Below are positions 7,255 through 15,332 of a stretch of 46,011 bases of DNA, piece by piece. The position numbers and the translations under genes are program-made. The DNA is from Pseudoflavonifractor sp. 60 (GTDB lineage: Bacteria > Bacillota > Clostridia > Oscillospirales > Oscillospiraceae): assembly GCF_009911645.1 (NCBI RefSeq), contig NZ_QWKI01000112.1, forward strand, positions 1 to 46,011, given 5' to 3'. Every line of letters starts with the position of its first letter. Within the stretch, counting starts at the first letter, position 1. The notes under the pieces are model-generated. The model had not been told where the DNA came from, did not search any database, and saw nothing but the letters and a program-made list of their open reading frames with translations.

Positions 7255-7296
7255 AAAATCGGTGTTCCCGCAAGGGAATGCCGGTTTTCTTTTTTT
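7255..7296 (+). terminator. Terminator of the tRNA unit
   Basis: A hairpin with arms AAAATCGG..TTCCC and GGGAA..CCGGTTTT around a GCAA loop is followed by CTTTTTTT. Confidence 0.85.
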
Positions 7297-7441
7297 CCGC
7301 AGAAGAAGAGTCTGACAGCCGCCGCAGGGAAACCGGCGCGTTGTCCCATAGGGGTGTGGAAGCCGGCGTGGGACCCTGAAGTGCTGCCGCAGAATTGGCC
7401 GGGACCCTGGAGGGGCGGGGCGGGCCCGTCCAATCCGGCGA

Positions 7442-7467
7442 GGATATGGAACAATTGTTCTATATCC
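7442..7467. repeat. 26-bp near-perfect palindrome in an otherwise empty intergenic stretch
   Basis: Thirteen bases (7442-7454) are followed without a loop by their reverse complement (7455-7467) with one G/T mismatch; the core is GGAACAATTGTTC. The rest of the roughly 290 bases between the tRNA terminator and the next gene shows no reading frame or promoter I can support. An operator-like site is possible, but there is no adjacent divergent promoter. Confidence 0.7.
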
Positions 7468-7589
7468 AAATTAAGCATACCTCCACTTTTTTATTTTGTC
7501 AACTGCGATTTTTCCATCTTTTGTTGGGCCCAGACCCGTTTAAGGGACTTTTCTCCCTGGAGCCGGTCCCCACCTTTCTCCCCAAACGG

Positions 7590-7621
7590 CACAAAAATAC
7601 CCTCCAGCCTGAGCTGGAGGG
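7590..7621 (-). terminator. Terminator of the P-loop ATPase gene
   Basis: 9-bp perfect stem 7600-7608 / 7613-7621 (CCCTCCAGC / GCTGGAGGG) with a 4-base loop; on the minus strand it is followed by TATTTTTG. Confidence 0.8.
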
Positions 7622-7633
7622 CATCCTCTGCCA

Positions 7634-8044
7634 TTAAAAGTACTTCTTCACGCCGTCCGGGGCAAGGGACTCGTCATCGCTGATGGTGATGGTGAACTTG
7701 ATGTTGTGCCGCTCGGCAAACTTGTTCAGCCAGTCCAGGAACTTCTCGGTCTCGTGGTCGCAGTCACCGCCCACAATTTTGGTGAGGCTGTCGATAAAGA
7801 TGTGGGTGATGTCGTAGTTGCCGGCGTACATTCCGCTGATGAAGCCCTTCAGGGCGGTATAGTCGGCGATATCGTACTCACTGGCCTCTACCAGGCGGAT
7901 GTGGTAATGGATGTCGAAGGTCAGCTTATTGCCTTTCTCAATGCAGACCACGTTGCCGTGCTCGGTCTGGACTGCGCTGTTAATCAGCTCAATCACGTTC
8001 TTGGTCTTGCCGGAGCCCTTCTTGCCCATGATAACACGAATCAT
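7634..8044 (-). CDS. Small P-loop ATP-binding protein
   Basis: 136 residues. It begins MIRVIMGKKGSGKTKNVIEL with a canonical Walker A motif (GKKGSGKT, residues 7-14); a Walker-B-like strand IFIDSLTKI sits at about 84-92. It is a single compact domain, sometimes annotated as PilT-like or hypothetical ATPase in Clostridia; no pilus genes are nearby. ATG 8044 is chosen over GTG 8053 because AAGGAG lies 8 bases before it. The role is unknown. Confidence 0.82.
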   Translation of the reverse strand: MIRVIMGKKGSGKTKNVIELINSAVQTEHGNVVCIEKGNKLTFDIHYHIRLVEASEYDIADYTALKGFISGMYAGNYDITHIFIDSLTKIVGGDCDHETEKFLDWLNKFAERHNIKFTITISDDESLAPDGVKKYF

Positions 8045-8363
8045 GTGTATCACTCCTTACTGATTTGACATAGGGGGTGTGCCCTCTGTTTAATTATACT
8101 CTACCATACCTGGCCGTTTATTTCAACTAAAATAATTGTGAATTTTTTAAATCATAGGGTGTAACCAGGCCCTTCCCCTCCAGCCAGCGGAACTTTGGGG
8201 CCTGCGACATAAAAACTGGCGTACCGGAGGTGATTCTGGCCCGCCAGTTTTATATTTATCCCTTTTCTCTTTTGTGTTGATGAACACTTGTAAACCTTTT
8301 CAACCAGCGAAATGACGAAACAGGCAGCCGCCCAACATGGACGACTGCCCGATAAATGGGAAG
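8045..8363. other. Gene-free stretch with two hairpins
   Basis: 319 bases without a convincing gene. It contains a hairpin with 10-bp arms AAAACTGGCG/CGCCAGTTTT (8212-8221, 8242-8251), terminator-like in both directions, and a minus-strand TATAAT (8098-8093) that may be the -10 of the ATPase gene, without a clear -35. Confidence 0.5.
8322..8350 (-). terminator. Possible terminator of the lipoprotein gene
   Basis: 9-bp stem (two wobble pairs) 8322-8330 / 8342-8350 lies 14 bases after the stop codon; on the minus strand it is followed by GTTTCGTCATTT, a weak T-tract. Confidence 0.4.
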
Positions 8364-8783
8364 TCATTGCTGTTCTTCGTGATATACAATCAAATGCGTT
8401 ATACCATTATTGTCAAGATAAACACTTTGACGAGTACCAACTAATATGGCAACTCCCTGTTCTCTACTGACTGTTTGAAAGTCCACACGCCACATTTCCG
8501 CTTCATTATCATAATATTCACTGGTGGCGTTGTACTCAATGGTACACTCATTTTCTGCCTGCTCCACTGCGGACTTCTGTCCATCAATCAAACAAACATC
8601 AGCATTTAAAAAATCACTTGTTTTTAGCCCAAAATCATCATAATAAAGCATATAATCTTCTTCATAGGAAAATGAGGCTAAAGAAGTCAACACGCTATTT
8701 CCTTCACTTGTATCTGCTGAATTACAACCAGCAAGGCTAAATATACATATCAACGCAAAACCAAATGCTATATATTTTTTCAT
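8364..8783 (-). CDS. Small lipoprotein of unknown function
   Basis: 139 residues. MKKYIAFGFALICIFSLAGC is a lipoprotein signal peptide with lipobox LAGC (Cys20). The mature part (about 119 residues) is acidic, with no motif I recognise; the ending VAILVGTRQSVYLDNNGITH looks like a beta-rich domain. It is clearly richer in AT than its neighbours, suggesting later acquisition. The ribosome site is modest (AAGG, 8 bases upstream). Stand-alone gene. Confidence 0.8.
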   Translation of the reverse strand: MKKYIAFGFALICIFSLAGCNSADTSEGNSVLTSLASFSYEEDYMLYYDDFGLKTSDFLNADVCLIDGQKSAVEQAENECTIEYNATSEYYDNEAEMWRVDFQTVSREQGVAILVGTRQSVYLDNNGITHLIVYHEEQQ

Positions 8784-8941
8784 ATTATCGCCTTCTTTCT
8801 CAAACCATGATTTGTTGAACTGATTATATCACAGCCCGTATTCAGTTTCAAGTAGGAATTGGTGAAAACGCCAATGGGCAGGGCTATCAACACAGAAGAG
8901 AAAAAGGGATTTATATTTTTGCCGCTTCGAAGGGGTTCCGG

Positions 8942-10027
8942 CTAGCGTCTGATATCAAAGCTCATATTCATCAGGTTTCGGATGCTGTCCACATCGTCGG
9001 TAATATTGCCGTCGCCGTGGATGGTGTGTTTGACGACGCTGCTGGCTACGGCGAAATTCACCATATCCATGGGCTGATAGTCGTTCATCATCGCATAGAT
9101 CAGTCCGCTGGCAAAGGCGTCGCCGCCGCCCACCCGGTCCAGGATGTTGAAGGTGAACAGCTTGCTCTCAAAGGTACGCCCCTGGTACCACAAATAGGCC
9201 ATCAGGCTGTTCTCGCTGCCGCTGTGGGCAAATCGGACGTGGCGGGCAATGCACTTCAAGTTGGGAAAGCGCTCCACAAACCGCCGGAACATCTGGTCCT
9301 GCTGCTGGCAGCTGGGCTGGAGGGGGACGCCGTCCTTCCAGTCCCCCAGGCTGTGGTCCCTCTCCTCCTTCCAAAGGCGGTAGGGCTCAACGCCCAGCAG
9401 CACGTCCACGTAGGGCAGGCATCGGGTACAGTAGTCCCGGGCCTGGTCCCAGGTCCACAGCGTACTGCGGAAATTGCCGTCAAAACTGACAGTGATGCCC
9501 TTCTCCTTGGCTTTGACCAGGCAATCCAAAATGAACTGAGCGCAGCTGGGGGACAGCGCCGGGGTGATGCCGCTGAGGTGGAGCCAGTGGAAGCCCTCCA
9601 GCAGCCCGTCCAGGTCAACCCTGGAGAAGTCGTACTCGGTGATGGCGCTGTGCCGGCGGTCGTAGGTCACCTTGCTGGGGCGGATGCCGTAGCCCGTCTC
9701 CAGGTAGTAGACGCCCAGGCGGTGGGTCGGAGTCTCCTCCCGGGTCGAGAAGATGACCGGGGCGCAGTGGACGTCATTGGCCCGGAGCATCCGGACGGCG
9801 CTCTTGCCCAGAGAGTTGTTGGGGACCACGCTGAAAAAGGTGCTGTCAATCCCCAGATTGGCCAGAGCCAGGGCAATATTGGCCTCGGAGCCGCCATAGC
9901 TGGCCTCAAAGCTGGTGGCCGCGCGGATCTTGCCGTAGTTGGGCGGGGTCAGGCGCAGCATGATCTCGCCGATGGTAATAAATCGGGGGGAGGGACCGCC
10001 CCGGAGCAGAGGATTGGAGTGTACCAT
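8942..10027 (-). CDS. kdgK: PfkB-family sugar kinase, probably 2-keto-3-deoxygluconate kinase
   Basis: 361 residues. Begins GEIMLRLTPPNYGKI, contains YGGSEANIALALANLGI (sugar-binding GG..N.A), and the PfkB signature DRVGGGDAFASG in which the Asp is the catalytic base. KDG kinases share the MLRL.P....R......F....GG.EAN start. It phosphorylates KDG in hexuronate breakdown. No KDPG aldolase or uronate gene accompanies it, so specificity is inferred. GGAGGT is well placed before ATG 10027 and contains the stop codon of a 33-codon reading frame just upstream. It faces the sensor-kinase set starting at 10561. Confidence 0.85.
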   Translation of the reverse strand: MVHSNPLLRGGPSPRFITIGEIMLRLTPPNYGKIRAATSFEASYGGSEANIALALANLGIDSTFFSVVPNNSLGKSAVRMLRANDVHCAPVIFSTREETPTHRLGVYYLETGYGIRPSKVTYDRRHSAITEYDFSRVDLDGLLEGFHWLHLSGITPALSPSCAQFILDCLVKAKEKGITVSFDGNFRSTLWTWDQARDYCTRCLPYVDVLLGVEPYRLWKEERDHSLGDWKDGVPLQPSCQQQDQMFRRFVERFPNLKCIARHVRFAHSGSENSLMAYLWYQGRTFESKLFTFNILDRVGGGDAFASGLIYAMMNDYQPMDMVNFAVASSVVKHTIHGDGNITDDVDSIRNLMNMSFDIRR

Positions 10028-10032
10028 GGTCC

Positions 10033-10134
10033 TTACCTCCGGCTGGGGCCGGACTCCAGGCGTATGGCCTGCACAAGTCCCTCACCGCTGCGGAACTGGG
10101 CGCTCCCCTCGCCCAGGACTGCCACTTGAGACAT
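10033..10134 (-). CDS. Possible 33-residue leader or small protein upstream of kdgK
   Basis: An ATG at 10134 is preceded by AGGAGG with 9-base spacing, a stronger ribosome site than most genes here. The 33-codon frame starts MSQVAVLGEGSAQFRSGEGL and ends RLESGPSRR. Its TAA lies inside the kdgK ribosome site (GGAGGTAA), 5 bases before the kdgK start, so translation would be coupled. No known family recognised. It could be a leader peptide, a small protein, or the remnant of a deleted gene. Confidence 0.5.
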   Translation of the reverse strand: MSQVAVLGEGSAQFRSGEGLVQAIRLESGPSRR

Positions 10135-10349
10135 AACAAAATTCCTCCTCACATGTTGTTCCTTGATGACCGCGCCCTTAGAGGGCCGGTTTGCCCTTGC
10201 CCACGGCGGCAGCCGGATGGCAGGGACAGCAGCGGCCATAATCTGCGCAGGGGAGGCATTCGGCTTGAGCCCCTCACGGGCAGGGCCGCTGTGAGCTCCC
10301 CGGCTTAAATTGCTCTCTGAGCAGGGCTGGACTGCCTCCTCACATCTCT

Positions 10350-10377
10350 ATTATTCTTCAAATATTCGAATTTACAA
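10350..10377 (-). promoter_or_regulatory. Possible promoter of the kdgK unit with a palindrome
   Basis: Minus strand: TTGTAA (10377-10372), 16-base spacer, AATAAT (10355-10350). The spacer holds the palindrome ATTCGAAT, a possible operator. The resulting leader would be about 210 bases before the 33-codon frame; 10140-10340 has no gene I can support. Confidence 0.4.
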
Positions 10378-10422
10378 AGGCTTGGAGCGGGTTTTTTCGC
10401 CGCGATGCAGCCTGGAATGATG

Positions 10423-10451
10423 TTGTATGAAATTGGCTTTTCGTGTAAAAT
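10423..10451 (+). promoter_or_regulatory. Promoter of the sensor kinase operon
   Basis: TTGTAT (10423-10428), 17-base spacer, TAAAAT (10446-10451), about 110 bases before the kinase start. Confidence 0.5.
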
Positions 10452-10560
10452 AATGAAATACTACACTTGGCTTTCAGGGGCAAAAGGGGGTTTTACTTTT
10501 AATAGCTACAGGCCCGCTGCTCCCCATTTGGAAATTTACATTGCAGGAGGAGATGATGTG

Positions 10561-12336
10561 ATGAGCTCCCATGTTCCGTGGTATCGCAGTATTATGCTGC
10601 GGGTGTCCGCCGTCATTGCGGTGATACTTTTCATTCCCTTGATTGCTTTCTGGAATTATTTTTATGATATCTCACAGGCCCATGCGCTCCAGCAATATGA
10701 AGAGGCGATGCACAACACCCTCTATGCGGCGTCATTGATGATGCAGAATACCATGTCCCAGGTCAGTGATTTCAGCCGGCAGGTCAGCCAGGACCCGCAG
10801 CTGATCTTACTGGTCACCGACTACCAGAACAACGCGCAGAACGCCGGAACCCGGAAAACGCTCCGCAGTCAGCTGTCCTTGGCGCTCAATCAATATGTCA
10901 GTCAGCTTCCCGATTTGGAATCTGTCTATCTCTATTTTCCCAGTGTCAAGACCACGATCACCATGCTCCCAAACCAAAAGGAGTTTTCCACAGACGACCC
11001 TTACGGGAATCTGCTCCATCAGTTTTACTACAACGATCTGCGCGCACCGATCCAGTGGAACATTCTTCCCACGCCGGACGGAGCGGATAAGGTGCTCTCC
11101 CTCAGCCGTCCGGTGGAAGCAGGAAATGGCTGTATGCTGATCTGCAACCTGAAAAATTCGGCATGGGAGCCCAAATTATCGGACCTGGGACTGGACCGGG
11201 TCGATCTGTTGATTACCGATTACGCGGGAAATGTTCTGCTCTCCGGGGAGAAAAAGGGTTATAATACCAATATTACAGGCTGTTGGGCGCCCGCTTTTTC
11301 CAGCAGCGCAGACTGGGGCTCCTACCCCTATCAGGACGGGGATCAGTCCGTCCAGGTCACCTTTTACAACGCGCGGGAGAGCGGCTGGAAATACTTGGCC
11401 CGCACGCCCCAAAAGGACGTCTCTGCACAATTGAGCCTCAGCCCCGCCTTCTATTTTACGGCGGTTTTGTGCTACGCAGTCGCCACAGCGCTGGGCAGCG
11501 CTTTGCTGTATCAATGGGTCATCCGGCCCATCCAAACCCTTCAAGCCAGTATGCGTCTGGTGGAAGGGGGCCGGCTGGAAACCGTTGAGCCGGCGGCCCG
11601 GCGGGATGAACTGGGCGTGCTCTTTCAGTGCTACAATCATATGATCCTCCGTCTGCGACAGCTGATCGACCAGGTCTATATCCAGCAGCTGCTGCATAAG
11701 CAGATGCAGCTGTCCTTTCTCCAGTCCCAAATGGATGAGCACTTTCTGTTCAACACCCTCAATACCATTTACGCCGAGTCATGCCGTGAACAGGCCGATT
11801 CCTCTGCGCAAATGATTTTGATCCTGTCCAAATACTTTCGGTTGAGTCTGTCCTATGGGCAGGAGAAGCTCCCCTTGGATCAAATTTCCCAATTGCTGCG
11901 CTTATACCTCAACCTGCAAAAAATGCGGTTTGGCCCCACCCTTCGGTGCAAAATTGAGGAATTTCCCGAGATGGCAGACTATGTTGCACTGAAATATTTG
12001 TTTCAGCCGATTGTGGAGAATGCGGTTGTCCATGGTCTGGAAAAGAATTTTGAGGACCATGATCTTCAGATCCGGTTCCGCAGGCAGGGGGAAACGCTGT
12101 ATTTTGAGGTGCAGGACGACGGCGCCGGCATTTCTCCAGAGCGTCTGGAACAGCTCTGCCGGCAGATCAACGGCGCACAGGAGAAGTCACAGGAGAGCTT
12201 TGCCTTAAAAAATATTCGGGAGCAGATGTGTTTGACCTACGGGGAACGGGACATACACATAGAAAGTCAGCTGGGCCAGGGCACAAGGGTCTGGTTTGTG
12301 ATTCCCCTGGAGCGAAAGGAGGATTTAGATGCCTGA
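10561..12336 (+). CDS. Sensor histidine kinase, YesM/LytS type
   Basis: 591 residues. A membrane helix at about 11-35, an extracytoplasmic sensing region to about 295, a second helix (FYFTAVLCYAVATALGSALL), a HAMP-like linker, the histidine box QSQMDEHFLFNTLNTI with His394, and an HATPase domain with PIVENAVVHGLEKN and DDGAGI. The box normally reads Q.NPHFL.N; here DE replaces the usual NP before His. It should autophosphorylate and pass phosphate to the regulator encoded next. ATG 10561 chosen because AGGAGGAG precedes it by 8 bases; the upstream frame to 10405 crosses the promoter. Overlaps the regulator gene by 8 bases. Confidence 0.92.
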   Translation: MSSHVPWYRSIMLRVSAVIAVILFIPLIAFWNYFYDISQAHALQQYEEAMHNTLYAASLMMQNTMSQVSDFSRQVSQDPQLILLVTDYQNNAQNAGTRKTLRSQLSLALNQYVSQLPDLESVYLYFPSVKTTITMLPNQKEFSTDDPYGNLLHQFYYNDLRAPIQWNILPTPDGADKVLSLSRPVEAGNGCMLICNLKNSAWEPKLSDLGLDRVDLLITDYAGNVLLSGEKKGYNTNITGCWAPAFSSSADWGSYPYQDGDQSVQVTFYNARESGWKYLARTPQKDVSAQLSLSPAFYFTAVLCYAVATALGSALLYQWVIRPIQTLQASMRLVEGGRLETVEPAARRDELGVLFQCYNHMILRLRQLIDQVYIQQLLHKQMQLSFLQSQMDEHFLFNTLNTIYAESCREQADSSAQMILILSKYFRLSLSYGQEKLPLDQISQLLRLYLNLQKMRFGPTLRCKIEEFPEMADYVALKYLFQPIVENAVVHGLEKNFEDHDLQIRFRRQGETLYFEVQDDGAGISPERLEQLCRQINGAQEKSQESFALKNIREQMCLTYGERDIHIESQLGQGTRVWFVIPLERKEDLDA

Positions 12337-13126
12337 CAAATATTCGCTGATGATCGTTGACGACGAGGAGCACGCCCGCCGCCATATTTTAGAGGATATC
12401 CCATGGAGCACCCTGGAGGTGGGCCCCTTGTATGAGGCAGCCGGCGGCCACAGCGCCCTGGAGGGTATCGTGCAGCACAGCCCCGACATTCTGATTCTGG
12501 ATATCCGAATGCCGGAGATGGACGGGGTGGAGCTGTTGGAGCGTATCATGCAGCTGCCTCGCCAGCCCCAGATCATTACATTGAGCGGATACAGCGACTT
12601 TGACGCGGCGCGCAAAATGCTCTCCAGCGGGATCGTGGTAGAATACCTGCTCAAGCCCGCCTCTGAGGATGAGCTGTTTGAGGCGGTGTACAAATGTATT
12701 GAGCGCATGGATGAGAAGCGCCCGGAGCCGGCCCGCGTCCAGCCGGAGGAGGGTCTGGAAGCCCGGGAGCCCTTTCCCCCGCTCTCCCACGGAGTGAAAC
12801 GGCAGACGGTGGAGACGGTCAAGGAGTATATCCAGGAGAACTATGCAAAACGTATTACATTGGACATGGCAGCCCGACATGTCTATGTTTCGCCCACCTA
12901 CCTGTCCAAGCTCTTTTCTGCGGTGGAGGGGATTGGATTTTCTGACTATCTCAGTCAAGTGCGGGTTCAGAATGCCAAACGCGCTCTTTTGGACTGCCGC
13001 AAGCGCATTTATCAGGTGGCTGAGGAAGTGGGCTATCAGGACGTAAAGCATTTTATCAAGGTCTTTAAAAAGCTGGAGGGCATGACGCCCAGTCAATATC
13101 GGGAGACCAAGCTGCTGGAGTTTTAG
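12329..13126 (+). CDS. AraC-type response regulator (YesN-like)
   Basis: 265 residues. Receiver domain: SLMIVDDEEHARRHI, phospho-acceptor Asp58 in ILDIRMPEMDG, and the Lys of YLLKPAS. After a proline/glutamate-rich linker comes a two-helix-turn-helix AraC domain (ITLDMAARHVYVSPTYLSKL and IYQVAEEVGYQDVKHFIKVF). Such YesN-type regulators activate sugar uptake or catabolic genes when phosphorylated by a YesM-type kinase. Start overlaps the kinase stop by 8 bases. Confidence 0.93.
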   Translation: MPDKYSLMIVDDEEHARRHILEDIPWSTLEVGPLYEAAGGHSALEGIVQHSPDILILDIRMPEMDGVELLERIMQLPRQPQIITLSGYSDFDAARKMLSSGIVVEYLLKPASEDELFEAVYKCIERMDEKRPEPARVQPEEGLEAREPFPPLSHGVKRQTVETVKEYIQENYAKRITLDMAARHVYVSPTYLSKLFSAVEGIGFSDYLSQVRVQNAKRALLDCRKRIYQVAEEVGYQDVKHFIKVFKKLEGMTPSQYRETKLLEF

Positions 13127-13216
13127 TGGACAAAATAACACACCAAAAAACAAGATCGCCCCATTTCTCTTTCCGCTCTGCTCCAGTATAATATCACCAG
13201 AAACGGGGAGGCCGCT

Positions 13217-14221
13217 ATGATGGGTTCTCAAAAATCAATTCTATGGCTGTTACTGTTGCTGCTTTGCGGGGGCTGCGCCGGAAAAACAGGTCTATCCTCC
13301 AGCGGCCCTGATGTTCCAGCCAGGGAGGACCGTCTTCCGCTGATTGGCGTGAGCTTTCCCACCACCAGCTTGGATTTTCGCAAAGCCATGTACCATTTGC
13401 TGGAGGAGTATGCCGTCCAGGAGGATCGAAAAGCAGACCTGATCCTGCTGGACGGGGAAAACAGTCAGCGCAAGCAGAATCAGGACCTGATTTCCTTGGT
13501 TGACCAACCCGTAGATGGAATCATCCTGATCCCCTATACCATGGAGGGGCCAATCCCGGCGATCCAGTACGCCAACGATCAGGGCGTGCCGGTGCTGACC
13601 CTGGACAACCGGATTGAGGTGGCCTCGTCCGCCTTTACAGTCGGGTATGTGGGGGCCAACCACTATCTCATGGGCCTTCAGGCAGGTGAATTGCTTGTGG
13701 CCTCGCTGGAGGAGTACTTTCCTGACGCGGAGCTGTGGAACGTGGTTTATCTCACCGGTATTCCTAACTCATCCGGTGAAGTGGACCGAAATACTGGGAT
13801 CCAGCAGGCAATATCCCAAAATTCCAGGATCCAATTGCTGGGAGAGTACAATGGTGCGTTTACCAGCATTTACGCGCAGAGCATTTTGGATGACTGTCTT
13901 AACATTGAGCCTAATCTCCACGGGGTCATTTGCCAGAACGATTTGATGGCGGAGGGCTGTTATCTCGCTTTGGAGGACCATGGTTTGGCCGGAGGGGTTG
14001 TTGTAATCGGCATTGACGGTCAACGGTCGGTGGTGGAAAAGATAGCCCAGGGAAAAATTGCCGGGACGGTGATTCAATATCCCAGTATGGTGCTGGAGGC
14101 GATAGATGATATGTGCGCCCATCTTCAAGGGGAAAAACTATCCTACTACCACTATCAGCCCACCGACCCCATAACCCGGGAAAATGCGCAGGAATACCTG
14201 AACCAGGAGCTTCCCTGGTAG
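13217..14221 (+). CDS. Sugar-binding lipoprotein (RbsB-like, Peripla_BP_4 type)
   Basis: 334 residues. Lipoprotein signal ending LLLCGGC (Cys20). The mature part follows the ribose/galactose-binding fold: PLIGVSFPTTSLDFRKAMYH, then VDGIILIPYTMEGPIPAIQY, GVPVLTLDNRI, and VICQNDLMAEGCYLALEDHG. A TATAAT at 13187-13192 may give it a promoter, though the -35 is unclear; GGGGAGG precedes ATG. No ABC permease or ATPase follows, so it most likely serves the adjacent kinase as a sensor subunit, as described for XylFII with LytS/YesN in Clostridium (analogy). Ligand unknown; the facing kdgK gene hints at a sugar acid. Confidence 0.85.
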   Translation: MMGSQKSILWLLLLLLCGGCAGKTGLSSSGPDVPAREDRLPLIGVSFPTTSLDFRKAMYHLLEEYAVQEDRKADLILLDGENSQRKQNQDLISLVDQPVDGIILIPYTMEGPIPAIQYANDQGVPVLTLDNRIEVASSAFTVGYVGANHYLMGLQAGELLVASLEEYFPDAELWNVVYLTGIPNSSGEVDRNTGIQQAISQNSRIQLLGEYNGAFTSIYAQSILDDCLNIEPNLHGVICQNDLMAEGCYLALEDHGLAGGVVVIGIDGQRSVVEKIAQGKIAGTVIQYPSMVLEAIDDMCAHLQGEKLSYYHYQPTDPITRENAQEYLNQELPW

Positions 14222-14305
14222 ACCTTTGTGAATTCCCTTGCAAAAGAGGATTCTAATACGCTCTGCCTGTGCGGCAGAAACAGAAACGTTAAGGAGGAGA
14301 ACGAA

Positions 14306-15142
14306 ATGCTGAAAAAGACCATTGCCGCCGCCCTGGCCTGCGCTCTGCTGGCCGGTGCAGCCTCGTGCAGCACCCAACCCGCCGGAAATGGAGGCGGCAC
14401 ATCCAATCAAGGGGGCGCCCACCCCCCCCAGTCCAATCAGAATCCTCAGAAGGAGGAGCTGGAGGAAGCCCTGGGCATGGATTTGAGCGAGTATGAATAT
14501 GTGGACATTGCTCACCTTCAGGAGGCGGATATGCCAGCAGATCCCGCCCTTCAGCTGCCCCAATCCGACTTCTTCGGCCGCATCGGGATGGAAGGCGGGC
14601 TTCACAACCTGGAGGTTATCAGCTACTGCGTACACACCGGAACCCACATGGACGCTCCCTACCATGTGATTGAGGAAGCGGGCGGCGTTGATACCGTTGA
14701 CCCCACCATTCTGATCGGCCCCGCCTGTGTGATTAGACTGGACGTGATCGGTTCATATGGCATCACTGTGGACGATGTAAAGGCTTGGGAAGAGGAGCAC
14801 GGCGAGATCCAGCCCGGCGAGGCGGTCCTGTTTGACACCAAGCAGGATTCCCTGTGGAAAGAGGATCCCCAGGAGTACATCACCAACTACCCCTATCTGC
14901 TCCCCGAAACCGCTCAGTACCTGGTGGATCAGGGTGTCCGCTATGTTGGCTGCGAGGCTATTTCTCCCGACACCGACACCACCGAGAGCCACAAGATCCT
15001 GCTCGGCAACGGCGTGGGCGTAGTAGAGAATGTCTGTAATCTGAGCGACATCCCTGTTGACCGCTGCTACACCATCGGCACCTTCCCCAACTCCCAGGGT
15101 TCTACCGGTGTTTGGGTCCGTATCCTGGCTTTCTACCGCTGA
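14306..15142 (+). CDS. Secreted cyclase-family (kynurenine formamidase-like) lipoprotein
   Basis: 278 residues. N-terminal signal MLKKTIAAALACALLAGAAS followed by Cys21, then a Gly/Asn/Gln-rich linker. The PF04199 metal motif HTGTHMDAPYH begins at His110 (H-x-G-T-H-x-D-x-P-x-H). The family includes kynurenine formamidase and various cyclic amide or ester hydrolases, with Zn or Mn bound by this motif. Export and lipid anchoring are unusual for the family, so the substrate is probably external. ATG 14306 preferred over the longer frame because AAGGAGGAG is 6 bases upstream. Lone gene with its own terminator. Confidence 0.88.
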   Translation: MLKKTIAAALACALLAGAASCSTQPAGNGGGTSNQGGAHPPQSNQNPQKEELEEALGMDLSEYEYVDIAHLQEADMPADPALQLPQSDFFGRIGMEGGLHNLEVISYCVHTGTHMDAPYHVIEEAGGVDTVDPTILIGPACVIRLDVIGSYGITVDDVKAWEEEHGEIQPGEAVLFDTKQDSLWKEDPQEYITNYPYLLPETAQYLVDQGVRYVGCEAISPDTDTTESHKILLGNGVGVVENVCNLSDIPVDRCYTIGTFPNSQGSTGVWVRILAFYR

Positions 15143-15202
15143 TTTTACGATGTGAACAGCAGCACATACCGGCAAGACACTGTCCGCTTCTGTGCTCCTG
15201 TG

Positions 15203-15239
15203 AACGCCGCAGATTTTGAACAAGTCTGCGGCGTTTTTT
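15203..15239 (+). terminator. Terminator after the cyclase gene
   Basis: 11-bp stem 15203-15213 / 15225-15235 (AACGCCGCAGA / TCTGCGGCGTT) followed by TTTTT. Confidence 0.9.
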
Positions 15240-15277
15240 ATGTCCAGACCTCAAGTCTCTGGACGGCGGGATTTTTG

Positions 15278-15306
15278 TTGACTTTTCACAAGGAGTGTCG
15301 TATGAT
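15278..15306 (+). promoter_or_regulatory. Promoter of the DUF3048 lipoprotein gene
   Basis: TTGACT (15278-15283), 17-base spacer, TATGAT (15301-15306), 26 bases before the start codon. Confidence 0.75.
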
Positions 15307-15332
15307 AGAGGGGATGATTGGAGGGATTTTTG

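Noticed and set aside
8152-8367. 71-codon minus-strand frame downstream of the lipoprotein gene
   Set aside because: No ribosome site, crosses a terminator-like hairpin, and no protein-like pattern.
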